Shown here: positions 8,270-17,047 of the stretch, one piece after another
Layout: every line of letters begins with the position of its first letter
How positions within the stretch are numbered: position 1 is the stretch's first letter
Source: Opitutaceae bacterium
GTDB lineage: Bacteria; Verrucomicrobiota; Verrucomicrobiia; Opitutales; Opitutaceae
Reading direction: 5' to 3'
Assembly: GCA_028280955.1 (NCBI GenBank)
Contig: JANQKU010000239.1
Span: 1-42,371, forward strand
Length of the DNA: 42,371 bases
The notes under the pieces: generated by a model
The model's database searches: none
Told to the model about the DNA's origin: nothing
What the model saw: only the letters and a program-made list of their open reading frames with translations
Translations under genes and position numbers: made by a program

Positions 8270-9277
8270 ATGAATACAGAATGGCTACAAATTGATGCAA
8301 GCGGCGGTGTTCCCAAATATGAGCAGATCGTCAATGGTGTCACGAAGGCAATTCGGAGTAAGGCTCTGCGCAAGGGGGCCGAGATACCTTCTATTACAAG
8401 GGTAAGTGATGAGCACGATCTTGCGAGAGAGACAGTGGCGAAAGCCTATCGGAGGCTTCGTCGTCGTGGGATTATTCATTCGATTCCGAGTAAGGGGTAC
8501 TATGTGGCAAGTGAATCGATTGAGCATACGGTTCGCGTTTTCCTGCTCTTGAATGCCTTTAATTTAGATAATCGTGTACTTTATGAGGCTTTTCACCAGC
8601 GATTAGGGGAGCAGGCTCAAGTGGATTTGTTTTTTCATCACTATAATATCGATGAATTTAAACGTTTAGTTCATGACAATCTTGGCAAATACGAGATGTA
8701 TGTGATCAAGCCATTTGATCATAGATCTATTCCGAAAGTTCTCAAGGAAGTGGAGCGAGAAAATCTTCTCATTCTGGATAGAAGAGATTATCTCGATGAG
8801 AGATTCACCTATGTTGGGCAGGACTTTAATGGAGCTGTTTTTGACTGTCTGGAATCAGAAGTGGGACGGTTTTTGCGGTATTCTGAAATCAATGTTGTTT
8901 GTCCTGCCTCAATGCAGCATCCAGTTGCGACGTTGAATGCGATTAAACGTTTCTGTCGACGTCATAAAATAAGGTATCGTTTGTGCAAAGGGGTGAGTGA
9001 TTTGAAGACCAAATCTGGAGTTGTCTATTTTTCTTTTTTTGATGAAGACTTGGCGGAATTGTTGGAGAAGTGTGAAACCGCTGGATTAAGAATTGGACGG
9101 GATGTTGGGATTGTTGCCTACAATGATACGCCACTTAAAAAATACATAGCAGGAGGGTTAACGGTTATTTCAACCGATTTTCAACGAATGGGTAAAACAG
9201 CTGCAGACTTTGTTCTAGACCGAACAGTAAAGGAGCAGGTGATTCCCACTTCACTTATCATACGAAAGTCGCTCTGA
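8270..9277 (+). CDS. GntR-type HTH regulator with LacI-like sugar-binding domain
   Basis: The protein is 335 aa. Residues 1-75 form a GntR-type winged helix (YEQIVNGVTKAIRSKALRKG, IPSITRVSDEHDLARETVAKAYRRLRRRG and the wing GYYVAS). Residues about 85-335 resemble the periplasmic-binding-protein-like effector domain of LacI/GalR regulators, ending with RIGRDVGIVAYNDTPLKKYIAGGLTVISTDFQRMGKTAADFVLD, a strong match to the LacI C-terminal pattern. Such hybrids sense sugars or related ligands and usually repress. The gene lies 31 bp upstream of the UroD-like gene on the same strand, which is its likely target together with itself. Confidence 0.88.
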   Translation: MNTEWLQIDASGGVPKYEQIVNGVTKAIRSKALRKGAEIPSITRVSDEHDLARETVAKAYRRLRRRGIIHSIPSKGYYVASESIEHTVRVFLLLNAFNLDNRVLYEAFHQRLGEQAQVDLFFHHYNIDEFKRLVHDNLGKYEMYVIKPFDHRSIPKVLKEVERENLLILDRRDYLDERFTYVGQDFNGAVFDCLESEVGRFLRYSEINVVCPASMQHPVATLNAIKRFCRRHKIRYRLCKGVSDLKTKSGVVYFSFFDEDLAELLEKCETAGLRIGRDVGIVAYNDTPLKKYIAGGLTVISTDFQRMGKTAADFVLDRTVKEQVIPTSLIIRKSL

Positions 9278-9308
9278 GAGTGACGCAAAACTAAAGAATA
9301 AAGACGAT

Positions 9309-10355
9309 ATGCTACCACAACAATGGGAAACTTTTAAACGGGCTGCTCGATTGGAAAAAATGGATGAGATCCCAATGGCCATGATTATCGATAGTCCATG
9401 GATTCCGGGTTATCTGGGTATCAGCCACATGGATTATTTTCTCGATCCGGAACTTTGGTTTCAGTCGAACCTCAAAATCATGGAAGAGTTTCCTGACATT
9501 ATTTTTGTTCCTTCTTGGTGGATGGAGTATGGTATGGCGGCGGAACCATCCGTATTGGGGGCCAAGATTAAATTCTGGCCGGATAACACGCCGAGTGAAT
9601 ACCACACGTTGTATCGTTTAGAGGACATCAAAAATTTTCCGGAATACGAAATTGAAGCAGATGGTTTTGCTGCTTTAACGTTGCACAGGATCAAGATGCA
9701 TAAGCAGCGTATTCTCGATCACGGCTATACGTTGCCGATGGTAACCGCTCGCGGTCCTTTATGCACGGCTGGATTTGTGCGTGGCACGACAGATTTTATG
9801 CTCGATTTGGTAGATGATCCTGAAGGAGCCCATAAGTTGATCGATCTTTGCACCAACGTTGTCATTGATTGGCTCAAAGCTCAGGCAAAAGTTATCGGTG
9901 ATACGGTGGAGAGTATTTTTGTTTTAGATGATATTGTCGGCTTTGTTAATGAAGAGCATTACGAGGAATTTGCACATCCCTATTTGAAGCGAATTTGTGA
10001 TGCTTTTCCGAAAGACTGGATAAAGGTTTATCATAATGACGCCGATATTAATGCCTGCGTCGAACATTTGCCGGATGCCGGTTTTAATGTGCTTAATTGG
10101 GGCAAGCAAACAGACATTGAGGAGGTGAAGGATTTGGTCGGTGATCGTATGTGTTTAATGGGTAATGTGAACCCATTGGAGATCGGTGTGCGTGGCTCTC
10201 CGGAAGAAGTCCATCAGGCAACGATGGATGTTCTTGAGAAATCAGGTGGTGAAGGAATTATCCTTTCTGTGGGTGGTGGAACCAGCCCAGGGATGCCTGG
10301 TGAGAACATCCGAGCTATGGAAGCAGCACTGAAGGAATACAACGCAAAGTCGTAA
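9309..10355 (+). CDS. Uroporphyrinogen decarboxylase (UroD)-family protein
   Basis: The protein is 348 aa with a UroD/methyltransferase-type TIM barrel. Recognisable blocks are the TARGPLCTAGFVRG region, the D-D-P-E-G-A-H-K-L helix, FVLDDIVGFVNEEHYEEFAHPYLKRI, the HNDADINACVEHLPDAGFNVLNW block and MGNVNPLEIGVRGSPEEV followed by ILSVGGGTSPGMPGENI. These are typical of the UroD superfamily that includes corrinoid methyltransferases. The His-x-Cys zinc motif of MtaA/MtbA-type methyltransferases is not present in the HNDADINAC block. There is no haem gene nearby, so haem synthesis is unlikely. A catabolic methyl- or sugar-related role is inferred from its place beside the GntR/LacI-like regulator and a TIM-barrel isomerase-like gene. 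Confidence 0.85.
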   Translation: MLPQQWETFKRAARLEKMDEIPMAMIIDSPWIPGYLGISHMDYFLDPELWFQSNLKIMEEFPDIIFVPSWWMEYGMAAEPSVLGAKIKFWPDNTPSEYHTLYRLEDIKNFPEYEIEADGFAALTLHRIKMHKQRILDHGYTLPMVTARGPLCTAGFVRGTTDFMLDLVDDPEGAHKLIDLCTNVVIDWLKAQAKVIGDTVESIFVLDDIVGFVNEEHYEEFAHPYLKRICDAFPKDWIKVYHNDADINACVEHLPDAGFNVLNWGKQTDIEEVKDLVGDRMCLMGNVNPLEIGVRGSPEEVHQATMDVLEKSGGEGIILSVGGGTSPGMPGENIRAMEAALKEYNAKS

Positions 10356-10540
10356 AAATTAGAATACTTTTCAGTCTGCTTCTAGGTCGGTAGAGCTCAT
10401 AAAATTGATTTTTAGAGAATTGACCCCTTGAGGCTTATGGTAAAGATAGGGGTAACCGTAGCTACTTCATTTTTTAGAAGGAGTCATTGCTTCGGTGTAT
10501 CAGCAAACTGAATGAAAACCGTTAACCCGTAAAAAATTTC

Positions 10541-11413
10541 ATGGCTTCAAGAAAAAAAGTTAAGAAACCTGAACTTCATCTCTGTGCAACAGCTTGGTCA
10601 ATGGCTGGATATCCTTCAGTAGAGAAAGAATGGTCGATGGACAGAAAAGTGAAAGCAGCAAAGAAAGCTGGCTTTGATGGATTTAGTGGAAGAGCTGATC
10701 CGGAAATGGTGGAAGCGTGCCGTAAATATGATATTCAATTAGTCGGTGGTGTTGATGTGGGGTCAGACGATGATGCGGAAGAAAAACTTCGGGTCTTCAA
10801 AAATGGAGGAGCCAAATATGTAAACATTCAGCTTTGTGATCATGATACACCTATTGCCAAAGCTGCTACGGTTGCCCGCAGAGTGATGGCGGCCGCTAAA
10901 AAACTTAGGATCAAAGCAACGATCGAATGGCATCGCGATACCTGTACGGAGACACCGGAAAAGGGGATCGCCTTAGCGGCACAGTATCTAAAGCGCTATA
11001 AAGAAAAACTTCCGACCAATTTTGATCATTCTCATCCGGCAATTATCAAACAGCTTTGGCCAACTCGTTATTGGGAGAGGATTGTTGAATATGAACCGGA
11101 ATTACTAAAAGCCAGTGAGTTGATTCACTTGCGGCCGTTTACGGGAAGCCATTGTCAGACTCCGGTTACAGATGGAGGACGTAATCTCGACGGGAATTTT
11201 ATTGAATGGAGAGATAATTTCTTAAAACCATTCTTTGACTTTTGGTTGAGTGGCGCGCGTGCGGGAAAACCTCTTTGGGCAGTGGTTGAACTTGGCCCGA
11301 AGGGATCTGGCTACGGTCTGGAATGTTTCCCCGATATTTGGAAGGATGCGATTGCTGGAAGAGCTGAAATTGAAAAGGTTTGGAAAAATGCTCTGCGAAA
11401 ATGGCGTAAATAA
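10541..11413 (+). CDS. Xylose isomerase-like TIM-barrel protein (sugar phosphate isomerase/epimerase family)
   Basis: The 290-aa protein matches the AP-endonuclease-2/xylose-isomerase-like barrel. Candidate metal ligands appear in order: Glu in IKATIEWHRD, Asp/His in NFDHSHPAI, His in LIHLRPFTGSHC and Glu in VVELGP near the C-terminus. The N-terminal strand (LHLCATAWSMAGYPSVEKEW) and the KKAGFDGFSG block are typical for this family. There is no signal peptide; the first eight residues are Lys/Arg-rich. A 185-bp gap separates it from the UroD-like gene and holds only a weak 6-bp inverted repeat (10423-10428/10448-10453). Isomerisation or epimerisation of a sugar or inositol derivative is inferred; the specific substrate is unknown. 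Confidence 0.82.
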   Translation: MASRKKVKKPELHLCATAWSMAGYPSVEKEWSMDRKVKAAKKAGFDGFSGRADPEMVEACRKYDIQLVGGVDVGSDDDAEEKLRVFKNGGAKYVNIQLCDHDTPIAKAATVARRVMAAAKKLRIKATIEWHRDTCTETPEKGIALAAQYLKRYKEKLPTNFDHSHPAIIKQLWPTRYWERIVEYEPELLKASELIHLRPFTGSHCQTPVTDGGRNLDGNFIEWRDNFLKPFFDFWLSGARAGKPLWAVVELGPKGSGYGLECFPDIWKDAIAGRAEIEKVWKNALRKWRK

Positions 11414-11535
11414 AACTGAGAACGGTTGATTTTTTTGAGGATTGTCTCCTTAAGGTTTTCTTTTGTCATGATTGTTTTTTTGACATTTTTTGTGTCGTAA
11501 AAGGAAAAGGGTATTTTAGTTAGAGGGTTATAGAT

Positions 11536-12369
11536 ATGAATATTTATAAGGTTCTACCTGATTTAAAAAATGATCGCCAAATGCGTCTTTGGTATCAGGG
11601 GTTGCGGAAACAGTGGTCCGCAGCTGATATTGATTGGAAGAAGGGTCAGCGAATCTCCAATAAATCTTTCAAAGATAATTTGGCCAAGGTTCTTACACCT
11701 GTCCTGACGGGGGAACAGTCAGCTCTTTATTCTGTATCAGGTTTGATTCCTGTTCTGGGTCATCGATCCGAAGTAGAAGGCCAATTTTATCTGACGACCT
11801 GGGCTGTGGATGAGGCGCGTCATACTGAACTTTTTGCGCGTTATTATCATCGTTTGGATCGAGAACCTCTGTCTATTCGTAAGTTTCCGGCTGGTTACTT
11901 ATTTCAAAGCAGGATTATTTCAAAAGAACCGGCTGAATGGTTAACAGGTGTCTTAGTCAGTGAAAGTTTAGCTCAAATTATTTCGCATGAATTTCGTGAA
12001 CTGGATTTGGATCCGGTTTTAAGTGAGATTTGTGAAGGCATTCTTGAAGATGAAGCGCGTCATCTTGGCTTTAATCATGTTTATATGAGTGATCGATTTA
12101 AGGATCTTTTTCAGAAGGATGAAAAGGATGCCCAACACTTTGCCCAACATTTGGAGAAGCGTAGAAAGTATGTTTTGGAGGGAGCCTCACCGATTCTAAA
12201 GGCTCTTGAAAAGGAATGTGAAATCATTGGTCTTGATCAGGAGAAAATCATTTCTGAGGTGGATCGCATGACGAAAAAACGTTTAGAAAAATCTGTTCAA
12301 GCAGGTTTCAAAGCGTCTGAAGGTGAAACCATTCCGGAAGAGGAATTGGTTGTTCCGGTAGGGGTTTAA
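11536..12369 (+). CDS. Ferritin-like (R2-like) di-iron oxidase
   Basis: The 277-aa protein has the full ligand pattern of a carboxylate-bridged di-iron enzyme: E60 (TGEQSA), E93/H96 (VDEARH), E143 (VSESLAQ) and E173/H176 (EDEARH), with spacing as in ribonucleotide-reductase-R2-like oxidases, acyl-ACP desaturases and AurF-type N-oxygenases. It is soluble, with no membrane segment. It is the first gene of a tight operon: the FAAL gene begins 14 bp after its stop, followed by an ACP and an acyltransferase. By context the likely substrate is an acyl chain on the ACP (desaturation, hydroxylation or other oxidation). This is an inference; sequence alone does not separate oxidase, oxygenase and desaturase activity. 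Confidence 0.82.
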   Translation: MNIYKVLPDLKNDRQMRLWYQGLRKQWSAADIDWKKGQRISNKSFKDNLAKVLTPVLTGEQSALYSVSGLIPVLGHRSEVEGQFYLTTWAVDEARHTELFARYYHRLDREPLSIRKFPAGYLFQSRIISKEPAEWLTGVLVSESLAQIISHEFRELDLDPVLSEICEGILEDEARHLGFNHVYMSDRFKDLFQKDEKDAQHFAQHLEKRRKYVLEGASPILKALEKECEIIGLDQEKIISEVDRMTKKRLEKSVQAGFKASEGETIPEEELVVPVGV

Positions 12370-12383
12370 GGAAAGGAAAACAT

Positions 12384-14114
12384 ATGGCAGGAGATAGCAA
12401 GTTATCTCTGATCCGAGGCATGATGTCAGGTGTTCTGAAGGCATCTGAGGAAACGTCCCTGATCGATTTGTTTCTGAGAGGAGCAAAAGAATATCCCGAT
12501 AGAGGTATTTCTATCTTTGATCGAAGAGGTGCTTCGGCAGAGACAAAATATTATTCGCAAATTGTTGAAGACTTTAAAAAGGCCGCCGCAAAACTGCAGG
12601 CTTTTGGGATCAAGCCAAAAGACACTGTTCTCCTTTGTTTGCCAACTAGTTGGGAATTGTTGGATTTGTGGTTGGGTTGTGTTTATCTAGGAGCCTATCC
12701 GGCAGCCATTGCTCCGTCTATGGGAGGAGGGCTTGGGCCGTCATCCAATTTTTCAGAACGTTTGGAAAGATTTCGTGATGTCATTGATGCATCCCTACTG
12801 ATCGGCAGTGATGCTTTGGTAAAAAGTATCGTAGAAAAAGGTATCGTATCCTTAAAGGATATTTCTCTTTCGCCTGCTCAGCTCGAAATGATCGAAACGG
12901 AGGGCATTACTGAAAAGTATCCGGCCAAAGGTGATGAATTGGCTTTTTTACAGTTTACCAGTGGATCAACCGGGATACCTCGTGCGGTCATGATTTTACA
13001 CAGGACTCTTGTCCACAACATCCATGCTATCAACAATGGACTGGGTCTTTCTTATGGCAGAAAGGCAAGTGAATTTGCGGAAGCCTTTGTTTCCTGGTTA
13101 CCTTTAAACCATGATATGGGGCTTATCAGTACTTTGTTTGCTGCTTGGTTCGGATTGGATGTTCTTCTTATGAATCCTGCAACATTTTTGGCGCGTCCGA
13201 TCGCATGGTTAAAGGCGATGAGTGGTCGTCGATGTTTAACGGCTGCTCCAAATTTTGGGTACCAATTTTGTGTTGAGAGAATCAAAGAAGCACAATTGGA
13301 AGGGATTGATTTATCAGGCCCTCTTCGGATGTGTGCGGGATCCGAAATGATTCGCCCAGAATCCATGCGGGCTTTCAGAGAAAAGATGTCGAATGTTGGT
13401 ATTGATGATGCATTTCTCACACCTTCTTATGGAATGGCTGAAGCGACATTGGCTTTAGCCTTTGATCAAAAGAAAGAAGGTATACGAGTTGCTGCCCCTG
13501 ACATGAGTGGTCAAGAAGAAGTTGGTGAACCGGTTGTTTGTGTGGGAGCGCCGGTTATTGATACGACGTTAAGAGTATGTGATGCAGAGAACAATGTGCT
13601 TTCGGAAGGGCAATTGGGTTTTATTCAGGTGAAGGGTCCTGGTATTTTTGCGGGATATTACCGTAATGAAGAGGCGACAGCGGAAAGTTTGGTAGATGGT
13701 TGGCTCAAGACAGGGGATTTGGGCTTTATCAAAGATGGAGAACTCTATATTGCTGGACGATCCAAGGATGTTTTGATTATTCGGGGCGAAAATATCATGC
13801 CTCATGATATCGAATGGCAAGCAGAGGAGGTGAGAGGAAGGGGTGGCGCTGAACGCTGTGCTGCTTTTTCGATTGTTCGTGGGAATGAGGGAGAAGAACC
13901 GGTTATTGTTATGGAAACCACTTTAACAAATGAGGCAGAACTTAAAACATTGGAAAATAAAATTCGTAGTCAGATTGGCCGTAGAATGTCGCTGGTTTTA
14001 GCTGATTTCGTCTTTGTTCGACGTGGCCGAATTCCCAAAACGACTAGTGGGAAGATAATCCGAGGTCAGTTGAAAGATGACTATTTACAAGGAAGATTGG
14101 AGCGTTTGAATTAG
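12384..14114 (+). CDS. Fatty acyl-AMP ligase (FAAL)-type adenylating enzyme
   Basis: The protein is 576 aa from ATG 12384, with a strong purine-rich ribosome site (aaggaaagga) just upstream. It belongs to the ANL adenylating superfamily: P-loop-like FTSGSTGIPRAV, SWLPLNHDMGLI, the APNFGYQFCVERI block, CAGSEMIRPESMRAF, SYGMAEATLAL, KTGDLGF, AGRSKDVLIIRGENIMPHDIEW, and a C-terminal Lys in KTTSGKIIRGQL. The HDMGLI, APNF and CAGSE blocks are those typical of fatty acyl-AMP ligases, which load fatty acids onto acyl carrier proteins rather than CoA. The ACP gene 29 bp downstream is the obvious acceptor. Chain-length preference cannot be read from sequence. Confidence 0.9.
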   Translation: MAGDSKLSLIRGMMSGVLKASEETSLIDLFLRGAKEYPDRGISIFDRRGASAETKYYSQIVEDFKKAAAKLQAFGIKPKDTVLLCLPTSWELLDLWLGCVYLGAYPAAIAPSMGGGLGPSSNFSERLERFRDVIDASLLIGSDALVKSIVEKGIVSLKDISLSPAQLEMIETEGITEKYPAKGDELAFLQFTSGSTGIPRAVMILHRTLVHNIHAINNGLGLSYGRKASEFAEAFVSWLPLNHDMGLISTLFAAWFGLDVLLMNPATFLARPIAWLKAMSGRRCLTAAPNFGYQFCVERIKEAQLEGIDLSGPLRMCAGSEMIRPESMRAFREKMSNVGIDDAFLTPSYGMAEATLALAFDQKKEGIRVAAPDMSGQEEVGEPVVCVGAPVIDTTLRVCDAENNVLSEGQLGFIQVKGPGIFAGYYRNEEATAESLVDGWLKTGDLGFIKDGELYIAGRSKDVLIIRGENIMPHDIEWQAEEVRGRGGAERCAAFSIVRGNEGEEPVIVMETTLTNEAELKTLENKIRSQIGRRMSLVLADFVFVRRGRIPKTTSGKIIRGQLKDDYLQGRLERLN

Positions 14115-14143
14115 TCGCCCTGAAAACTAATTTTTTTAAAACT

Positions 14144-14380
14144 ATGAACACTGAAGAAACTGTTATTGGAATTCTGGCTAAAATAGCGGAAGTTGATGTG
14201 TCCGAGATTAAACTGGAAATGGAGTTGGTTGCCGGATTGGGGATTGATTCTCCTAAAGCTTTACAACTTTTGTTTGAATTGGAGGAGGCATTGAAAATAG
14301 AAATCAGCGATGAACAGGCTGCACAGATGGAAACAGTGGCCGATATTTTGAAGTTGGTTACGAATGAGAAAATTGCCTAG
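14144..14380 (+). CDS. Acyl carrier protein
   Basis: The protein is 78 aa, the usual ACP length. The phosphopantetheine attachment motif is G-I-D-S-P-K with Ser 36, followed by the family's Leu-rich recognition helix (ALQLLFELEEALKIEI) and a short C-terminal helix (VADILKLV). It replaces the common DSL with DSP, a minor variation. The gene sits between the FAAL gene (29 bp) and the acyltransferase gene (1-nt overlap), so it is presumably a dedicated carrier for the acyl chain handled by the operon rather than the housekeeping fatty-acid ACP. Confidence 0.93.
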   Translation: MNTEETVIGILAKIAEVDVSEIKLEMELVAGLGIDSPKALQLLFELEEALKIEISDEQAAQMETVADILKLVTNEKIA

Positions 14381-15045
14381 TGCCAGACGAGCGAAAACCA
14401 TCTTTTAAGGCTCATTTATTGGCCATTCTTCTGCGGAGTATTATTCGTCTTTTATATGCTTCCTGGAGCATAGAAATCGTTTCGGGACAAGCTCGGTTCT
14501 CTGAATTGCAGTCTAATGTGAAGCCGGTTCTTTTATGTTTTTGGCATAATCGCATGTTTTTCTTTTCCCGATTTCTCGAAGAGGAATTTGTCGACAGAGG
14601 GATGAAATTGACGCAAATGTCCAGCCAATCGCAAGATGGCGATATTGGCATGATTATGGCAAAAATGGCTGGTGCGCATGTTGTTCGAGGCTCTTCCAAT
14701 CGAGGAGGGGCTCAAGGATTGCGGAATTTACTTAGAGCCGTTTTGAGAGAAAATAGCTCTACCATTCTTTTACCTGATGGCTCTCAGGGACCTATTTATA
14801 AAGCAAAGGCTGGTTCCATCGTACTGGCGCAACTAGCTCAGGTGCCTCTTTATCCAATGTCCTATTCGACTGAAAAATGTTGGCGGGTGGCTTCTTGGGA
14901 TAAAATAATCATCCCTAAACCATTTGCCAAGGTCTTGATAAAATTCGGAGACCCCTTTGAGGTCCCGAGAAAGCTGGAGGGAGAACAGTTAGAGGAATAT
15001 CGCATCAAACTGGAAAATACTTTGAATGAATTAGGGATGGAGTGA
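14380..15045 (+). CDS. DUF374-type lysophospholipid acyltransferase-like protein
   Basis: The protein is 221 aa from GTG 14380, overlapping the ACP stop by one base (TAGTG), which implies translational coupling. It has the DUF374/LPLAT pattern: an N-terminal hydrophobic stretch, the catalytic-type His about 56 in CFWHNRMFFF, SSQSQDGDI, RGSSNRGGAQGLR, the LLPDGSQGPIYKAKAG block and a closing KFGDPFEVPR. Members are thought to transfer acyl groups to lipid A-like or glycerol lipids at the inner membrane. In this operon it is the likely acceptor enzyme for the ACP-bound acyl chain produced by the FAAL and di-iron oxidase. The acceptor lipid is unknown. Confidence 0.85.
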   Translation: MPDERKPSFKAHLLAILLRSIIRLLYASWSIEIVSGQARFSELQSNVKPVLLCFWHNRMFFFSRFLEEEFVDRGMKLTQMSSQSQDGDIGMIMAKMAGAHVVRGSSNRGGAQGLRNLLRAVLRENSSTILLPDGSQGPIYKAKAGSIVLAQLAQVPLYPMSYSTEKCWRVASWDKIIIPKPFAKVLIKFGDPFEVPRKLEGEQLEEYRIKLENTLNELGME

Positions 15046-15087
15046 GGTCTTTGTATTGCGGATTTATTTGGGGGTAGTCATAATGGG

Positions 15088-15849
15088 GTGAAAATGAAAT
15101 TGGATACAAAAGCTCTGGGAGCAATGAAGGGAAATAAACCGATCGCGATGTTGACGGCATATAATTATCCCATTGCTCGTTATCTGGAAAAATCGGGTAT
15201 TCCCGTTATTTTGGTGGGAGACTCATTGGCGATGGTGGAGAGAGGGTTGAAAAATACCCGTTCTGTTACGATTGAGCATATGCAGTATCACGTGGAGGCT
15301 GTTCGTCGGGGAGCTCCTAATACGCATCTTATTGGTGACCTTCCATACCAAACGTATGAGTCGATAGAGGATGCTTTAAAAAATTCGCGTCTACTTATTA
15401 AGGCAGGCGCAGATAGTGTAAAATTAGAGGGTCCTCATCCTGAGATTATTGCATCCCTTGTTGCAAATGGAATTGCTGTTGCCGGCCATACCGGATTGAC
15501 ACCTCAATCAGCCAGTCATCTTAGACAAGTGGGTAAGAACGCCGAAGAGGCACAGAGAATTTTAGGTGAGGCAGAGGCGATTACTCGTGCGGGCGCTTTC
15601 TTACTGGTACTGGAGCATATACCAGATAAACTTGGAGAAGAAGTGACAAATTCAATCAGTATTCCTACTGTTGGTATTGGCGCAGGCCCACACTGTGATG
15701 GGCAGGTCCTTGTGATCAATGATATGTTGGGTATTGGTGACTACTGGCCTCCGTTTTCCAAACAATATGCCCATGTGGGTCAAATCGTGAAGGAAGCGGC
15801 AGACAAGTTTAAAGAAGAAGTTGAGCAGAGATCGTTTCTTTCGAAATAA
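15088..15849 (+). CDS. panB: 3-methyl-2-oxobutanoate hydroxymethyltransferase (PanB)
   Basis: PanB transfers a hydroxymethyl group from methylene-tetrahydrofolate to 2-oxoisovalerate, giving ketopantoate, the first pantothenate step. The 253-aa length is typical. Conserved blocks are MLTAYNYPIARYLEKSG, ILVGDSLAMVERG with metal-binding Asp, MQYHVEAVRRG, IGDLPYQTY, SVKLEGPHPEI, VAGHTGLTPQSA, LLVLEHIP and PTVGIGAGPHCDGQVLVINDMLGI. GTG 15088 is taken as start; ATG 15094 is equally possible, with a G-rich sequence just before either. It follows the DUF374 gene by about 42 bp and is probably co-transcribed. Pantothenate supplies the 4'-phosphopantetheine that the upstream ACP requires, though no other pan gene is here. 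The gene converges with nagA across only 22 bp. Confidence 0.95.
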   Translation: MKMKLDTKALGAMKGNKPIAMLTAYNYPIARYLEKSGIPVILVGDSLAMVERGLKNTRSVTIEHMQYHVEAVRRGAPNTHLIGDLPYQTYESIEDALKNSRLLIKAGADSVKLEGPHPEIIASLVANGIAVAGHTGLTPQSASHLRQVGKNAEEAQRILGEAEAITRAGAFLLVLEHIPDKLGEEVTNSISIPTVGIGAGPHCDGQVLVINDMLGIGDYWPPFSKQYAHVGQIVKEAADKFKEEVEQRSFLSK

Positions 15850-15871
15850 TTCAGGCTGTGTCAGCGACCTT

Positions 15872-17026
15872 TTAAGGTCGAAACGTATGCTCTGCTAGTT
15901 TTTTACCTCGAATGTAAATATCGACTTGTCGTGCTGAATCGGAACCGGTTAACAGGCAAAAATCAGCTGGATTACCAGCTTCCCATAGTGGAGGGAGGTC
16001 GAGATGGTCCGTAAAACGATCCGAAAAGCGATGCCATACCTTTTCAGGAGTGGTGTCTAACATACGAGCTGCTCGAAAAACGCCTTCCAAAGGAGTAAGA
16101 CTGGATCCGGCGAAATTTGGTTTTCCCGGTTGACGGACAATCCCATCCTCACCGACTTTCACAATGTGAGGCCCGACTTTAAATTGTCCGGGAGGAGATC
16201 CGGCTGCGGACATACAATCTGTTGTATAAGTAATCCTTTCTTCATCAATGGCGCGATGCATGATGCGGAAGAGTAAAGGAGAAACATGAATACCGTCGCA
16301 AATCAGGCAGGTATTAATCTTTGGATTATCGATGATTCGATAGATGATATTATCGGCTCGATCGAGAGCATTGGTGCAACCGTTTCCTAAGTGAGTGAAT
16401 CCATTAGCTCCGGCAATAACGGCTTTTTCAATTTGTTCGGAAGACGCATCCGTATGGCCGAGCCAGACAAAGGCGCCTAAATCTCTAGCGGTGCGAATGC
16501 CTTCAGAAATATTTTCCCATTCCGGAGCCATTGTCAGAAGAAGAGGAGCGTTTCCGGTTAATTTTCGCAAGGTAGCAACCTTGTCTGGTGTTGGTGGCAC
16601 CATGAACTCCGGTGGATGGGCTCCATGAAAACCGGGTTCAGGCGACATGAATGGGCCTTCGATATGCCAACCGATAAAAGTTTCCGAAAGTTCAGGTGAA
16701 GCTTTTATCATTTCATTCAAATATTGAATGCGATGACAGAGTTTATCCCATTGATCAGTGATCAGAGTCAGTAGAATACGTGAGCAACCATGTTGGTGAA
16801 GAGCCTTTCGAACAGCGAGAAGTTCTTCTTTGGTGATATCATCTCTTTGAAAATCATATCCAGCAAAGCCATTGTTTTGCACATCGGTCAGAGTAGGTGC
16901 GATCGTAAGGGCTCCATCCGGAATTATCTCAAGTGTTTCGACTTTCGAGATAACTCCATTGTCCCATTCGATTTGAAGGGCATCGCCTGTTTGGTAATGC
17001 CTACCAATAATAAGGTTTTTCGCCAT
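15872..17026 (-). CDS. nagA: N-acetylglucosamine-6-phosphate deacetylase (NagA)
   Basis: The protein is 384 aa of the NagA amidohydrolase family: TLTDVQNNGFAGYDF near the N-terminus, GWHIEGPFMSPEPGFHGAHPPE (metal/substrate Glu), GHTDASSEQIEKAVIAGANGFTHLGNG, LICDGIHVSP, YTTDCMSAAG and the C-terminal GNPADFCLL. It removes acetate from GlcNAc-6-P to give GlcN-6-P, the substrate of the adjacent NagB. The stretch HLGNGCTNALDRADN departs from the usual HLFNAM but keeps the His. The gene is 21 bp downstream of nagB on the same strand and is the last gene of the minus-strand operon. Its stop codon sits inside a small 6-7 bp hairpin shared with the panB side. Confidence 0.9.
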   Translation of the reverse strand: MAKNLIIGRHYQTGDALQIEWDNGVISKVETLEIIPDGALTIAPTLTDVQNNGFAGYDFQRDDITKEELLAVRKALHQHGCSRILLTLITDQWDKLCHRIQYLNEMIKASPELSETFIGWHIEGPFMSPEPGFHGAHPPEFMVPPTPDKVATLRKLTGNAPLLLTMAPEWENISEGIRTARDLGAFVWLGHTDASSEQIEKAVIAGANGFTHLGNGCTNALDRADNIIYRIIDNPKINTCLICDGIHVSPLLFRIMHRAIDEERITYTTDCMSAAGSPPGQFKVGPHIVKVGEDGIVRQPGKPNFAGSSLTPLEGVFRAARMLDTTPEKVWHRFSDRFTDHLDLPPLWEAGNPADFCLLTGSDSARQVDIYIRGKKLAEHTFRP

Positions 17027-17047
17027 TTTTGATTTTCCGTGCGTCTC

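Noticed and set aside
10423-10453. Inverted repeat ACCCCT/AGGGGT upstream of the isomerase-like gene as a riboswitch or operator
   Set aside because: Only 6 bp per arm with a 19-nt spacer and no further conserved structure; could be chance.
15862-15880. Small hairpin (cgacct/aggtcg) between the convergent panB and nagA genes as a bidirectional terminator
   Set aside because: The stem is only 6-7 bp with a tiny loop, includes the nagA stop codon and has no T-run on either strand.
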